A stretch of DNA of 33,487 nt from Pseudobdellovibrionaceae bacterium (GTDB lineage Bacteria > Bdellovibrionota > Bdellovibrionia > Bdellovibrionales > UBA1609), in contig JAUVAX010000029.1 of NCBI GenBank assembly GCA_030591685.1, positions 1-33,487 on the forward strand, given 5' to 3'. A model generated the notes under the pieces. The model ran no database searches. It worked only from the letters and a program-made list of their open reading frames with translations, and was not told the DNA's origin. A program made the position numbers and the translations under genes. Of the stretch, positions 1 to 7,301 are shown in pieces (positions within the stretch are counted from its first letter, which is position 1; the number at the start of each line of letters is the position of its first letter).

Positions 1-123
1 CATGCAAAAAAAGAAATAGAAGAGTGGAGAAAAGATTACAACGAATATAGGCCCCATAGGTCTTTAAATATGAAAACACCAAATGAGTTTGCAAAACAGT
101 ATAAGGAGATGTTAATTAACTAA
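1..123 (+). CDS. IS3-family transposase (OrfB), C-terminal 40 residues, cut by window edge
   Basis: The frame is open from base 1 to a TAA at 121-123. It encodes the classic end of an IS3-family integrase-core transposase: a W..DYN..RPH.SL block followed by TP.EF (seen as EWRKDYNEYRPHRSLNMKTP, then NEF). This region follows the last acidic residue of the DDE catalytic triad in the family. The catalytic residues themselves lie outside the window, so activity cannot be judged. A terminal inverted-repeat-like sequence ends 41 bases after the stop, which fits the short non-coding tail of these elements. Family assignment is firm; the subgroup (IS407-like or IS3/IS2-like) is not. Confidence 0.85.
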   Translation, partial: HAKKEIEEWRKDYNEYRPHRSLNMKTPNEFAKQYKEMLIN

Positions 124-140
124 AAACAGAAATATCGACA

Positions 141-164
141 CCTGCAGTCAATGGGGTACGGTCA
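141..164. repeat. Probable right terminal inverted repeat of the IS element
   Basis: These 24 bases form the outer end of the element (TGACCGTACCCC on the minus strand). The partner repeat at the left end cannot be seen, so the repeat length is an estimate. Confidence 0.55.
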
Positions 165-339
165 GGGCCTCTTTAGGAAAAATAGAAATAGGCTTCCAAT
201 CAATTTTTAAAACTTGTTTGCTCGCATGGTCTACCTTTTCTATGCATTGCTTTTCCTGGCAGTTAATAACTTCATTTATGTTTAGACCAAGCTGTAAAGC
301 TGCGGTCGTAAGTATGGCAATAAGTAATAGTCGAATCAC
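148..339 (-). pseudogene. Small exported protein gene, 3' end replaced by the IS element
   Basis: I start this at a GTG (337-339) preceded at a 6-base gap by a good ribosome site, AAGGAG. The 63-residue product opens with a typical signal peptide or membrane anchor (VIRLLLIAILTTAALQLG), followed by a short polar region with two cysteines (INCQEKQC). A longer open frame exists upstream to 456, but it runs through the inverted-repeat array and has no protein-like character. The last codons and the TGA stop (148-150) lie inside the IS terminus: the IS end supplies LTVPH plus stop. The native C-terminus is therefore lost and the original length is unknown. I do not recognise the family. Confidence 0.5.
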
Positions 340-385
340 TGAATTCTCCTTAGTTAGTTGTTTTATACAGCTATGTAAACAGAAG

Positions 386-455
386 GGTGGCGACTCAAAA
401 ACGTGAGTCGCCACCTTAACAACCGAGTCGCCAAAACAGGGTAGGTGAGTCGCCA
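386..455. repeat. Array of GAGTCGCCA repeats with one perfect inverted copy
   Basis: GAGTCGCCA occurs three times in the same direction, at 405-413, 425-433 and 447-455 (steps of 20 and 22 bases). An inverted copy at 386-397 pairs perfectly with 404-415 (12-bp arms GGTGGCGACTCA/TGAGTCGCCACC, 6-base loop). The array sits 47-116 bases upstream of the start of the truncated exported-protein gene, about two helical turns apart, which would suit cooperative binding of a regulator. It could instead be a REP-like element. A related structure is seen at 5171-5226. Confidence 0.6.
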
Positions 456-630
456 CTTGGCGGCCACCTACATGTCTTTAGCGTGACTTACAGTGACTTC
501 AAGAGTCTCTACAAAACGATCGGGCCAACAGGGAATTCCTGTGTGATTTTAGTTGTTTAAGTGTGTTATTGAGTATTTATGATGATTGCTTTTGTGATCT
601 TACTTTTTTACCAATTTCTTAGAAAAAAAT

Positions 631-707
<77 letters not shown>

Positions 708-731
708 TCACTTGTATTGAAACAGAAGACA

Positions 732-760
732 TTTCTAATAGAGCGCCCCCCGAAGGTCAA
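732..760 (-). promoter_or_regulatory. Sigma70-type promoter for the initiator tRNA
   Basis: On the minus strand, TTGACC (755-760) and TAGAAA (732-737) are separated by exactly 17 bases. Transcription would start about 18 bases before the mature tRNA 5' end at 707. The -10 matches the consensus at four of six positions. Confidence 0.45.
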
Positions 761-897
761 CTAACAAATAGTTTTTATTTAGATTTTTTAAAAATGTAAT
801 TATTTAAATGACCCGTAAGCGACCAGTTCAAAGAGTTTTCTTAGTCCTTAAAATAGCTTGGCAAAACAGGTATTGCGACATGTCAATTCTCGGGTGC

Positions 898-1884
898 TTA
901 ATAGATCTTTTTAATGAGTGCATTTCGTACAAATATGTTTTGTATGCTCTTGAAGATTTCTTTATTAAACAAGTCGGTGTCCTCACTGAGTTGTTTATAG
1001 GCATAGTCCGGGGACAAGGGCTTATAATTATTATCAACATTTGGGTAAGTTAAGTTCACTATGGCTTCAGCTAGGCCAACAACTTTTGCTAAGGGGTGTA
1101 TGCGAGCATCTGGCAACCCTAGGGGGAACCCTTTACCTTTTGGCCTTTCTCTGTGTTGGAGCACTATAGAAATAACATCCTCAGACACATACCCCACCTT
1201 ATGTAAAAGAGCTGAACCCATTTGAGGGTACTCAGCGTACTGCTCTTTGAGTTCGCTTGAGAGCTCCTCATAGGGTGCTGCTAGCACCCCTTTAGGGAGT
1301 TCAATCATACCAATTCGATGCAGTAGGCCGCCTATGGCCAGTTTTTCACGAGTCACTGGGTTTTTCCAGTCCATGGCCCTACAAATAACTAAACTCATCG
1401 CACTGACAGCCATGGAGTGCTTTACGAGGCTGTCGGACCCTGTGGTGACGTTTTCTAATAAATCACTGAGGTCATTATGCTGGTCTACAAAGCGGGTCGT
1501 GTAAGAGGAGAGCTCCCTAGCTACGGCATAGCTTTGAACATTTACGCCAAGGCCTTTGAACTCATTAAATACAGTGTGTGCGGCACTCGAGAGGACTCTT
1601 CTTTTTTGCACGAGCTCGTACTTTGAGCTCTCTAGGGTTAATTTTGCAATGGCCATATTATGTCGAGTCAGTTTAGAGAAATGCTCCTTTTCGACCCACA
1701 AATACTTTATTGTGCTCCCTGAGTGCTGTAAAAGTTTAGCCTTATTAGGCATTTCTCCTGAGGAGTAGATTTTGACATAATTATTCTTGCCCGTGCGAGC
1801 AAAGAGATCCACAGGGGTCTTAATGCCCGAAGCAAAGTTATCGACCCTGAGCGATATATATTTTGAATTTGCAGGTGCTTCCAT
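898..1884 (-). CDS. HD-GYP domain protein with degenerate catalytic site
   Basis: The 328-residue product has an N-terminal domain of about 75 residues (YISLRVDN...), a linker helix, then an HD-GYP-like fold from about residue 140. HD-GYP enzymes hydrolyse cyclic-di-GMP using a metal centre. Here several ligands are changed: the first His is kept (H156) and the HD pair reads H189-R190, so the Asp is gone. The usual K of LLHDIGK is M, the His of HPxxG is Tyr (YPQMG), and the HH pair is HR (H244-R245). GYP reads GFP. It is probably not a phosphodiesterase and may instead be a c-di-GMP sensor or protein-interaction module; Bdellovibrio is known to carry unconventional HD-GYP proteins. I chose the ATG at 1882-1884; a TTG-started extension to 1932 lacks a clear ribosome site and would overlap the divergent promoter region. 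Confidence 0.8.
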   Translation of the reverse strand: MEAPANSKYISLRVDNFASGIKTPVDLFARTGKNNYVKIYSSGEMPNKAKLLQHSGSTIKYLWVEKEHFSKLTRHNMAIAKLTLESSKYELVQKRRVLSSAAHTVFNEFKGLGVNVQSYAVARELSSYTTRFVDQHNDLSDLLENVTTGSDSLVKHSMAVSAMSLVICRAMDWKNPVTREKLAIGGLLHRIGMIELPKGVLAAPYEELSSELKEQYAEYPQMGSALLHKVGYVSEDVISIVLQHRERPKGKGFPLGLPDARIHPLAKVVGLAEAIVNLTYPNVDNNYKPLSPDYAYKQLSEDTDLFNKEIFKSIQNIFVRNALIKKIY

Positions 1885-1992
1885 AGTTATGTGCCTATCG
1901 GTTAGGTGAGGCAAAATATTGATGCTGGGCAATTGCTTAGAGAGCTAAATTCGACTATTGTGAGTCCTTTTTACTGTTCAAGAGAGAAACCT

Positions 1993-2892
1993 GTGGCTGA
2001 TGCATTAGAAATTCTAAATTTAGTTAAAAAATATGACTCATTAATAGCCGTTAATGACGTGACGTTTAATGTTAAGCCAGGAGAGATCTTTGGTTTATTG
2101 GGCCCAAATGGGGCGGGTAAAACCTCGTTGATTTCTACCATTGTGACTGTCGAAAAACCGACAAGCGGAAGTGTCAAAATATTTGGCACCGATGTGAGTG
2201 TGCAGCCCCGAGTGACTAAATCTATGACAGGTATTGTCCCTCAAGAAATAGTAAACCATGGTTTTTTTAATATTGAAGAAATATTAACTTTTCACTCTGG
2301 GTATTTTGGGATCAGAAACAATAAAACTCAGATTCATTTTTTACTGCATAAATTAGGACTATTTGAGCATCGCCATAAAAGAGTTAAGCAACTCAGTGGT
2401 GGCATGAAGCGCCGACTACTCATTGCAAAAGCCCTTGTGCACCAGCCGAAACTTTTAATATTAGACGAGCCCACAGCGGGTGTTGATATCGAACTTCGCC
2501 AAAGCCTCTGGGAGTTTGTGACAGAGCTCAGAAAGTCCGGTGTGACTATACTACTCACCACCCACTATTTAGAAGAGGCCGAGCAGTTGTGTGACCGTGT
2601 TGGGATAATACATCAAGGTCGACTCCGAAGGGTGGGCCCCACAAAAGAGCTCATAGATGAGTTTACTCAGAGAAACATAAACCTGGTGCTTTCTAAAACT
2701 ACAGGTTCGCTAACAAACAAATATTTAACTCATCAAGATCAAAACAAGGTGAGCTTTCAAATCCCCTCAACAATGAAGGTGGGGGAGCTTTTGGCCCAGA
2801 CTCAGTTAAATGTCAGTGATATAGTCGATTTACAAATTAATGAGGGCAGCCTTGAAGATGCCTTTCGCAGGGTTTTAGGGGGTGTTGAGTGA
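1993..2892 (+). CDS. ABC transporter ATP-binding protein (YadG-like exporter family)
   Basis: This 299-residue protein contains Walker A (GPNGAGKTS), the ABC signature (LSGGMKRRLLIAKAL), Walker B (LLILDEPTAGVD) and the switch His (TTHYLEEAEQL). The EEAEQLCDR tail is typical of ABC-2 exporters. It powers the membrane protein encoded immediately after it, whose start overlaps this stop by 4 bases. The start is uncertain. I use GTG at 1993, after a purine-rich stretch, because the protein then begins VADALEILNLVKKY, as family members do. An upstream ATG at 1906 would add 29 poorly conserved residues and overlap the divergent HD-GYP region. The substrate cannot be read from the sequence; drug, lipid or polysaccharide export are all possible. 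Confidence 0.9.
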   Translation: MADALEILNLVKKYDSLIAVNDVTFNVKPGEIFGLLGPNGAGKTSLISTIVTVEKPTSGSVKIFGTDVSVQPRVTKSMTGIVPQEIVNHGFFNIEEILTFHSGYFGIRNNKTQIHFLLHKLGLFEHRHKRVKQLSGGMKRRLLIAKALVHQPKLLILDEPTAGVDIELRQSLWEFVTELRKSGVTILLTTHYLEEAEQLCDRVGIIHQGRLRRVGPTKELIDEFTQRNINLVLSKTTGSLTNKYLTHQDQNKVSFQIPSTMKVGELLAQTQLNVSDIVDLQINEGSLEDAFRRVLGGVE

Positions 2893-3683
2893 TTCAACAA
2901 GAGCTTCGGTGGACACCGTTTTTACTTCTTTTTTGGCGCGAGATAAGGCGTTTTATGAAGGTGGTCGTGCAAACCGTCTTGGCGCCCTTAATAAGTTCTA
3001 GTTTGTACTTACTTATTTTTGGGATCTCTTTAGGTAAGTCTATAGATTTAAGTTCGGGGATGAGTTATTTAGCCTTTTTAATCCCTGGTTTAGTTATGAT
3101 GGGGTGCTTGAATAATGCGTTTTCAAATGCATCAAGCTCTGTTGTGGGGTCAAAGTTTGCAGGGGAGCTTGAGGATTACAAGATTTCTCCGTTGAGCCAT
3201 AGCCAAATCATTTGGGCTTTAAGCTTAGGTGGGGTGGCTCGCGGTTTAATGGTCGCTACGATTACCTTTTTTGTGGGTCAGATTTTTTGTTATATACAAC
3301 TCGGTGAGATGCTCTCAGTAAAAAGCCCCCTACTTTTAGTGTTTTTTTTATTAGTGGGCGGCATTGGGTTTGCAATGATGGGCCTGTCGGTGGCTTTATG
3401 GTCAAAGACCTTTGATCACTTAAGTGCGTTTGGTAGTTTTATACTTTTGCCACTCATATATTTAGGAGGGGTGTTTTACTCAATAGATACTTTGCCTGTG
3501 TTTTGGCAAAAGGTATCTATGTTTAACCCTATTTTGTATTTTATAAACGGGGTGAGGTACTCTATTTTAGGGGTGAGTGATGTGAATGTTTGGTTCGCCG
3601 CCCTAATGTCTTTAGTTTTGCTTTTTGTGTTTTATATTTTAAGTATTTATAGTTTTAATAGGGGCTCATTTCAGCGTTGGTAG
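2889..3683 (+). CDS. ABC-2 type transporter membrane protein (YadH-like)
   Basis: This 264-residue membrane protein has about six hydrophobic segments. It also has the ABC-2 permease landmark AFLIPGLVMMGCLNNAF, followed by the coupling-loop pattern ELEDYKISPLSHSQI, closely resembling E. coli YadH. It starts with GTG overlapping the ATPase stop by 4 bases (GTGA), so translation is probably coupled. With its partner it should form a two-by-two exporter in the inner membrane. The stop is only 9 bases before ffh, so the transporter and ffh probably share a transcript. The substrate is unknown. Confidence 0.9.
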   Translation: MIQQELRWTPFLLLFWREIRRFMKVVVQTVLAPLISSSLYLLIFGISLGKSIDLSSGMSYLAFLIPGLVMMGCLNNAFSNASSSVVGSKFAGELEDYKISPLSHSQIIWALSLGGVARGLMVATITFFVGQIFCYIQLGEMLSVKSPLLLVFFLLVGGIGFAMMGLSVALWSKTFDHLSAFGSFILLPLIYLGGVFYSIDTLPVFWQKVSMFNPILYFINGVRYSILGVSDVNVWFAALMSLVLLFVFYILSIYSFNRGSFQRW

Positions 3684-3692
3684 GAGTAAAAA

Positions 3693-5048
3693 ATGTTTAA
3701 CAATCTTTCAGATAAATTATTAAAAACCCTTAGAAATGTAAGCGGTAAGGGTAAAATTACAGAAAAAAACATTGAAGAGGCCATTAAAGAAATCCGTTTA
3801 AGCCTACTAGATGCCGACGTTAATTTTAAAGTGGTTAAAAACTTTATCTCAAGGGTTAAAGAAAAGTCCCTAGGCCAAGAGGTGTTAACAAGCATTACGG
3901 CTGGAGACCAGTTTGTAAAAATTGTTCAAGACGAACTCGTAGAAATATTAGGCCGAGACACAAGTGAATTAGTTGTCAAAGGAGCCCCTGGGGTTATTTT
4001 TTTAGTGGGCCTGCAAGGTGCTGGTAAAACAACAACATGTGCTAAGTTGGCCCTGCATATCAGAAAAAAGTACTCTAAACGCCCCGGCCTTGTGCCCGTA
4101 GATGTGTATAGGCCCGCAGCCATAGAGCAGTTAAAAATATTGGGGCAACAAAATGATTTACCCGTTTTTAACTCTGACCCTAATGATAAACCAGAGCAAA
4201 TTTTAGAAAAATCAAAGCTTTGGGCTAAAGAAAACATGGTTGATGTCATACTCGTAGATACTGCTGGTCGATTACAAATAGACGACGAGCTTATGGGTGA
4301 GCTCACGCGACTAAAAAATGTATGGGACCCAAAAGAAACCCTCCTTGTTGCCGATGCCATGTTAGGTCAACAGTCAGTCAATGTGGCCAAGGGGTTTCAC
4401 GATCAAATAGGTATTACAGGACTAGTGCTGACTAAAGTAGATGGCGATGCCCGAGGTGGTGCCGCGCTGAGTATTAGAGAGGCCACAGGGGTGCCCATAA
4501 AGTTTTTAGGAGTTGGCGAAAAAGTCTCAGCCCTAGAGGTGTTTCACCCGGACCGTTTAGCCTCTCGTATTTTAGACATGGGGGACGTAGTAAGCCTTGT
4601 CGAAAAGGCCAAAGAAGTCATTGATGAAAAAGAAGCGCTCGCTACAGCTAAAAAAATGGCTAAAAATAAATTCACCATGGAGGATTTTTTAAAACAAATC
4701 CAAATGATGAAAAAGATGGGTGGCATGCAGGGTATTTTAAAAATGCTGCCCGGTGCAGGGCAAATGATGAAAAAGGCTAAAAACATGGCCCCTCCGGATG
4801 GAGAAATAAAAAAAATAGAGGCCATTATTCACTCTATGACCATAGCCGAGCGCAATAATTACAAAATACTTAACGGCTCTCGGCGTATACGTATTGCTAA
4901 AGGTAGTGGCACAGAGGTTAAAGATATTAATAAATTTATAAAGCAATTTGAGCAGTCACAAAAAATGATGCAGCAAATGATGAAGATGGGCCGTGGGGGC
5001 GGGATGCCCGGTATGCCCGGCATGGGCTCTGGCGGGTTTCCGTTTTAA
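3693..5048 (+). CDS. ffh: Signal recognition particle GTPase Ffh
   Basis: This 451-residue protein has the full SRP54 layout. An N-terminal helical bundle (about 1-90) is followed by the GTPase with G1 GLQGAGKTTT (about 106-113), the DTAGRLQID switch (G3) and TKVDGDARGGAA (G4). A methionine-rich M domain runs from about 320, with MKKMGGMQGILKMLPGAGQM and RRIRIAKGSG for 4.5S RNA contact. It ends in a Gly/Met-rich tail (GMPGMPGMG). It targets ribosomes making membrane and exported proteins to FtsY and the Sec translocon. TAGGAG precedes the ATG at a good distance. Length and motifs are normal. It opens the conserved ffh-rpsP-khpA-rimM-trmD-rplS block; the 4.5S RNA gene is not in the window. Confidence 0.98.
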   Translation: MFNNLSDKLLKTLRNVSGKGKITEKNIEEAIKEIRLSLLDADVNFKVVKNFISRVKEKSLGQEVLTSITAGDQFVKIVQDELVEILGRDTSELVVKGAPGVIFLVGLQGAGKTTTCAKLALHIRKKYSKRPGLVPVDVYRPAAIEQLKILGQQNDLPVFNSDPNDKPEQILEKSKLWAKENMVDVILVDTAGRLQIDDELMGELTRLKNVWDPKETLLVADAMLGQQSVNVAKGFHDQIGITGLVLTKVDGDARGGAALSIREATGVPIKFLGVGEKVSALEVFHPDRLASRILDMGDVVSLVEKAKEVIDEKEALATAKKMAKNKFTMEDFLKQIQMMKKMGGMQGILKMLPGAGQMMKKAKNMAPPDGEIKKIEAIIHSMTIAERNNYKILNGSRRIRIAKGSGTEVKDINKFIKQFEQSQKMMQQMMKMGRGGGMPGMPGMGSGGFPF

Positions 5049-5170
5049 AGGGGTCTGTTGAGTGTATTTAATTTAAGTTTTGTAGGAGTGGCAGTTAAGG
5101 GCCCATAGTTTTTAAAAAGTAGAGTCCGAGCCAAAGATTAAGATAAATGAGTGCTGAAACAAAATGCCGC

Positions 5171-5226
5171 GTGGCGACAATTCGTGAGCTCAAAACTCAT
5201 GAGTTTTGAGTATTTTAACTTGCCAC
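5171..5226. repeat. Long palindromic element between ffh and rpsP
   Basis: Bases 5189-5210 are a perfect 22-bp palindrome (half-site CTCAAAACTCA). It is enclosed by weaker outer arms GTGGCGA (5171-5177) and TTGCCAC (5220-5226), which pair with one G:T. The pieces GTGGCGAC, CTCAAAA and CGTGAG also occur in the hairpin at 386-415, so the two may be related elements. There is no run of T after it, so it is not a canonical terminator. It lies in the 238-base leader of rpsP. Confidence 0.6.
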
Positions 5227-5286
5227 CATTTACCTTTAACGGTACTTATATTTTTTGAATTTTAGACACTTTAAGGAGTTTTATTC

Positions 5287-5535
5287 ATGGTAGTCATTCG
5301 TTTAGCACGTGGTGGGTGTAAACATAACCCCAAGTACCGTATAACTGTAGCTGACCAAAGAAGAGCCGCAACTGGTAAGTACATTGAGGTTGTAGGGTCT
5401 TATATACCTAACCCTCAGGGCTCAGAGGTTTCTATTAAATTAGATTTAGATCGAGTTAAAGATTGGGTCAGCAAAGGGGCTCAGCCCACCAGTCGAGTAA
5501 AGAGTTTAATGAGAAAAGCTGAAAAAAGCGCATAA
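5287..5535 (+). CDS. rpsP: 30S ribosomal protein S16
   Basis: The 82-residue product has the S16 signature: VVIRLARGGCKHNPKYRITVAD near the N-terminus (shown here as MVVIRLARGG then KHNPKYRITV), then a GKYIEVVGSY block. Length is typical of the family. It binds 16S rRNA during small-subunit assembly. AAGGAG lies 8 bases before the ATG. The gene follows ffh and is closed by its own intrinsic terminator, which may set a different level from the downstream maturation genes. Confidence 0.97.
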   Translation: MVVIRLARGGCKHNPKYRITVADQRRAATGKYIEVVGSYIPNPQGSEVSIKLDLDRVKDWVSKGAQPTSRVKSLMRKAEKSA

Positions 5536-5544
5536 CTCCCTATA

Positions 5545-5572
5545 AACACTAAACATTTGTTTAGTGTTTTAT
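5545..5572 (+). terminator. Intrinsic terminator after rpsP
   Basis: AACACTAAAC (5545-5554) pairs perfectly with GTTTAGTGTT (5559-5568) around a 4-base loop and runs into TTTTATT. It is AT-rich, so it may be leaky. It starts 9 bases after the rpsP stop. Confidence 0.7.
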
Positions 5573-5676
5573 TACAATTAATCATAAAAACTGTTTTATT
5601 ATTAAGAATTTTGGTTTACAACAAAGCTTGTAAGTTAAGTTTACGTGCGGTTCGTTAGCGGATAAGGGAGTTGAAA

Positions 5677-5922
5677 GTGGATTCAAATAGTTTAAAAGAC
5701 CTGGTAGAGTTTATGGCAAAATCATTAGTCGACTCACCAGATGACGTTGAGGTAAATGCCATTGTTGGAGAACAGACCACTGTTGTTGAGTTAAAAGTGG
5801 CTAAAGATGATTTAGGTAAAGTCATCGGTAAGCAAGGGCGAACGGCCCGATCAATGAGAACAATATTAAATGCAGCGAGCACAAAGCTTCAAAAAAGAAG
5901 TGTGCTTGAGATTGTTGAATAA
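5677..5922 (+). CDS. khpA: KH-domain RNA-binding protein, KhpA family
   Basis: This 81-residue single KH domain carries the GxxG loop within [19 protein letters not shown]. KhpA proteins bind RNA, often with KhpB, and the gene sits between rpsP and rimM in many bacteria, as here. I start at GTG 5677, which lies 6 bases after AAGGGAG. A TTG at 5671 touches the ribosome site and is unlikely to be used. The region upstream holds the rpsP terminator and about 100 AT-rich bases where a separate promoter may lie. The symbol is by family and position. Confidence 0.88.
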   Translation: MDSNSLKDLVEFMAKSLVDSPDDVEVNAIVGEQTTVVELKVAKDDLGKVIGKQGRTARSMRTILNAASTKLQKRSVLEIVE

Positions 5923-5952
5923 TCACCCATTTATATTGCTATTTAAAATTTT

Positions 5953-5989
5953 AAACCTTACGTTCTTTTTTTTAGAAAGTAAGGTTTTT
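5953..5989 (+). promoter_or_regulatory. Terminator-like hairpin that contains the rimM ribosome site
   Basis: AAACCTTAC (5953-5961) pairs perfectly with GTAAGGTTT (5979-5987), and T residues run up to 5991. The hairpin looks like an intrinsic terminator for khpA, but rimM starts at once (ATG 5992). The only ribosome-site-like sequence for rimM, AAGG (5981-5984, 7 bases from the ATG), lies in the 3' arm. Folding should both attenuate transcription and hide the ribosome site. The regulatory role is inferred. Confidence 0.55.
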
Positions 5990-5991
5990 TT

Positions 5992-6516
5992 ATGTCTAAT
6001 TCATGGGCTACTGTTGGTAAAATCAAAGAGGCCCACTCGTTAAAGGGTGAGGTTTATTTTTTAATTTTCTCAGGCGAAGCGGCCTGGTTAGACCAGTTAA
6101 AAGCACAGTCTGTGCAACTTGTTGATGAGTCAGGGGATCGCCCTAAAAAAACTATAAAAATTTTAAAATATCGACCTCATAAAAAAGGGTTTATAGCATT
6201 TTTAGAGGGTGTTACAGACCGGACCCAGGCTGAGGGTTTAAAGGGGTATATTTTAAAAGTCCCAGGCGAGTTTTTAACCTCAAGCCCTGGTGAGGATATA
6301 TACTTAAGTGAGGTGAGTGGCTTTAGTGTTGTTTCAAATGGGCAAAGCATTGGGGTTGTTACTGGGTTTTCATCAAATGGGGCGCAAGATCTAATTATAG
6401 TTAAAAATAAGACGAGCGAGTATGACATACCCTTTATTAAAGAGTTCATAGATAAAATTGATTTTGAAGGTAAAAAAATATTTATGTCGTTGCCTGAGGG
6501 TTTGTTGGATTTATGA
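5992..6516 (+). CDS. rimM: Ribosome maturation factor RimM
   Basis: This 174-residue protein has the RimM barrel start (VGKIKEAHSLKGEVYF, matching the family VG.I...HGLKGEV), a linker, and the PRC-barrel half with DIYLSEVSGFSV, IGVV and the ending YDIPFIKEFIDKIDF. It binds S19 and assists 16S rRNA processing in the 30S head. Its stop overlaps the trmD ATG by 4 bases, so the two are translationally coupled. The ribosome site is buried in the preceding hairpin, which could make output sensitive to transcription or ribosome traffic. Confidence 0.95.
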   Translation: MSNSWATVGKIKEAHSLKGEVYFLIFSGEAAWLDQLKAQSVQLVDESGDRPKKTIKILKYRPHKKGFIAFLEGVTDRTQAEGLKGYILKVPGEFLTSSPGEDIYLSEVSGFSVVSNGQSIGVVTGFSSNGAQDLIIVKNKTSEYDIPFIKEFIDKIDFEGKKIFMSLPEGLLDL

Positions 6517-7301
6517 CGTTTAATGTTCTGACCCTCTTCCCCGATGTGGTAACGGCTTATTTAAATTCAGGAGTGGTGGGGCGGGGCCTTGAAAAGGGTC
6601 TTTTAGAGCTTAATATATCTAATCCACGAGACTTTACAAAAGACGTGCATAAATCGGTAGACGATCGACCCTTTGGTGGGGGCGATGGGATGCTCATGAT
6701 GGCTCAACCTCTTGAGAAGGCCTTAAGCAGTATTAAGTCTCCGGGGCGGGTTATTTATATGTCCCCCACGGGCGTTCGTTGGACGAGTCAAAGGGCTCAA
6801 GACTGGGCTCATAAAGGTGACCCTATAACTCTTATAAGTGGACGCTATGCTGGGGTTGACCAGCGCTTTATAAATAAATATGTAGATGAGCAGGTTTCAT
6901 TAGGTGATTTTGTGATCAGTGGTGGTGAGTTGGCTGTTATGAGTATTATAGACTCAGTCTCTCGATTTATCCCGGGTGTTTTAGGCAATTCACTTTCAGC
7001 TATAGATGAAAGTTTTCAGCACCGAGGGCTTTTAGAGTGTCCTCAGTTCACTAGGCCTCGTGAGGTGTTTAATCAATCGGTCCCAGGGGTCTTGTTAAGT
7101 GGTGACCCCAAAAAAATAACGGCATTTAAAACAAGTGTTTCGGTGGTTATAACAGCCCTTTTCAGGGGGGACTTATTAAAAGACTTTACCTCTTTAGAGC
7201 TTAAATCTTGTTTTGAAGAGGTCTTAAATTTACCAGATCAAGAGATGCAAAGCCTTGGTTTAACCCGTGAGCAAATACTAAAGGGGCAAAAAAATGTATG
7301 A
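6513..7301 (+). CDS. trmD: tRNA (guanine-N1-)-methyltransferase TrmD
   Basis: This 262-residue SPOUT methyltransferase makes m1G37 in tRNAs to prevent frameshifting, using SAM. Diagnostic segments are DRPFGGGDGMLMMAQPL, the knot SGRYAGVDQRFINKYVDEQ followed by SLGDFVISGGELAVM, and LECPQFTRPREV. The ATG overlaps the rimM stop (ATGA). The C-terminal helical domain is present and length is normal. The next gene begins 8 bases before this stop. Confidence 0.98.
   Translation: MTFNVLTLFPDVVTAYLNSGVVGRGLEKGLLELNISNPRDFTKDVHKSVDDRPFGGGDGMLMMAQPLEKALSSIKSPGRVIYMSPTGVRWTSQRAQDWAHKGDPITLISGRYAGVDQRFINKYVDEQVSLGDFVISGGELAVMSIIDSVSRFIPGVLGNSLSAIDESFQHRGLLECPQFTRPREVFNQSVPGVLLSGDPKKITAFKTSVSVVITALFRGDLLKDFTSLELKSCFEEVLNLPDQEMQSLGLTREQILKGQKNV

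Larger units (their letters stand above)
1..164 (+). mobile_element. Right end of an IS3-family insertion sequence
   Basis: The transposase tail is followed by a terminus that reads, from outside inward on the minus strand, TGACCGTACCCCATTGACTG. IS3-family ends commonly begin TGA or TGG with a CCCC run a few bases in, as here. I place the outer boundary at base 164. The left end and the 3-4 bp target duplication are outside the window, so the boundary rests on the terminus motif plus the switch to the sequence of an interrupted gene at 165. Confidence 0.7.

Noticed and set aside
386-455. CRISPR array.
   Set aside because: Repeats are 9-11 bases, only three direct copies exist, spacers are 11-13 bases, and no cas gene is present.
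148-456. Reading the small exported protein from the upstream ATG at 456 (102 residues).
   Set aside because: The extra 39 residues are translated repeat array with no protein-like character. A good ribosome site precedes the GTG at 339, which gives a proper signal peptide.
808-1053. Plus-strand open frame opposite the end of the HD-GYP gene.
   Set aside because: It lies mostly antisense to a supported gene, has no ribosome site and shows no domain-like pattern.
1885-1932. N-terminal extension of the HD-GYP protein from TTG 1932.
   Set aside because: No ribosome site is present, and the extension overlaps the divergent ABC gene's upstream region.
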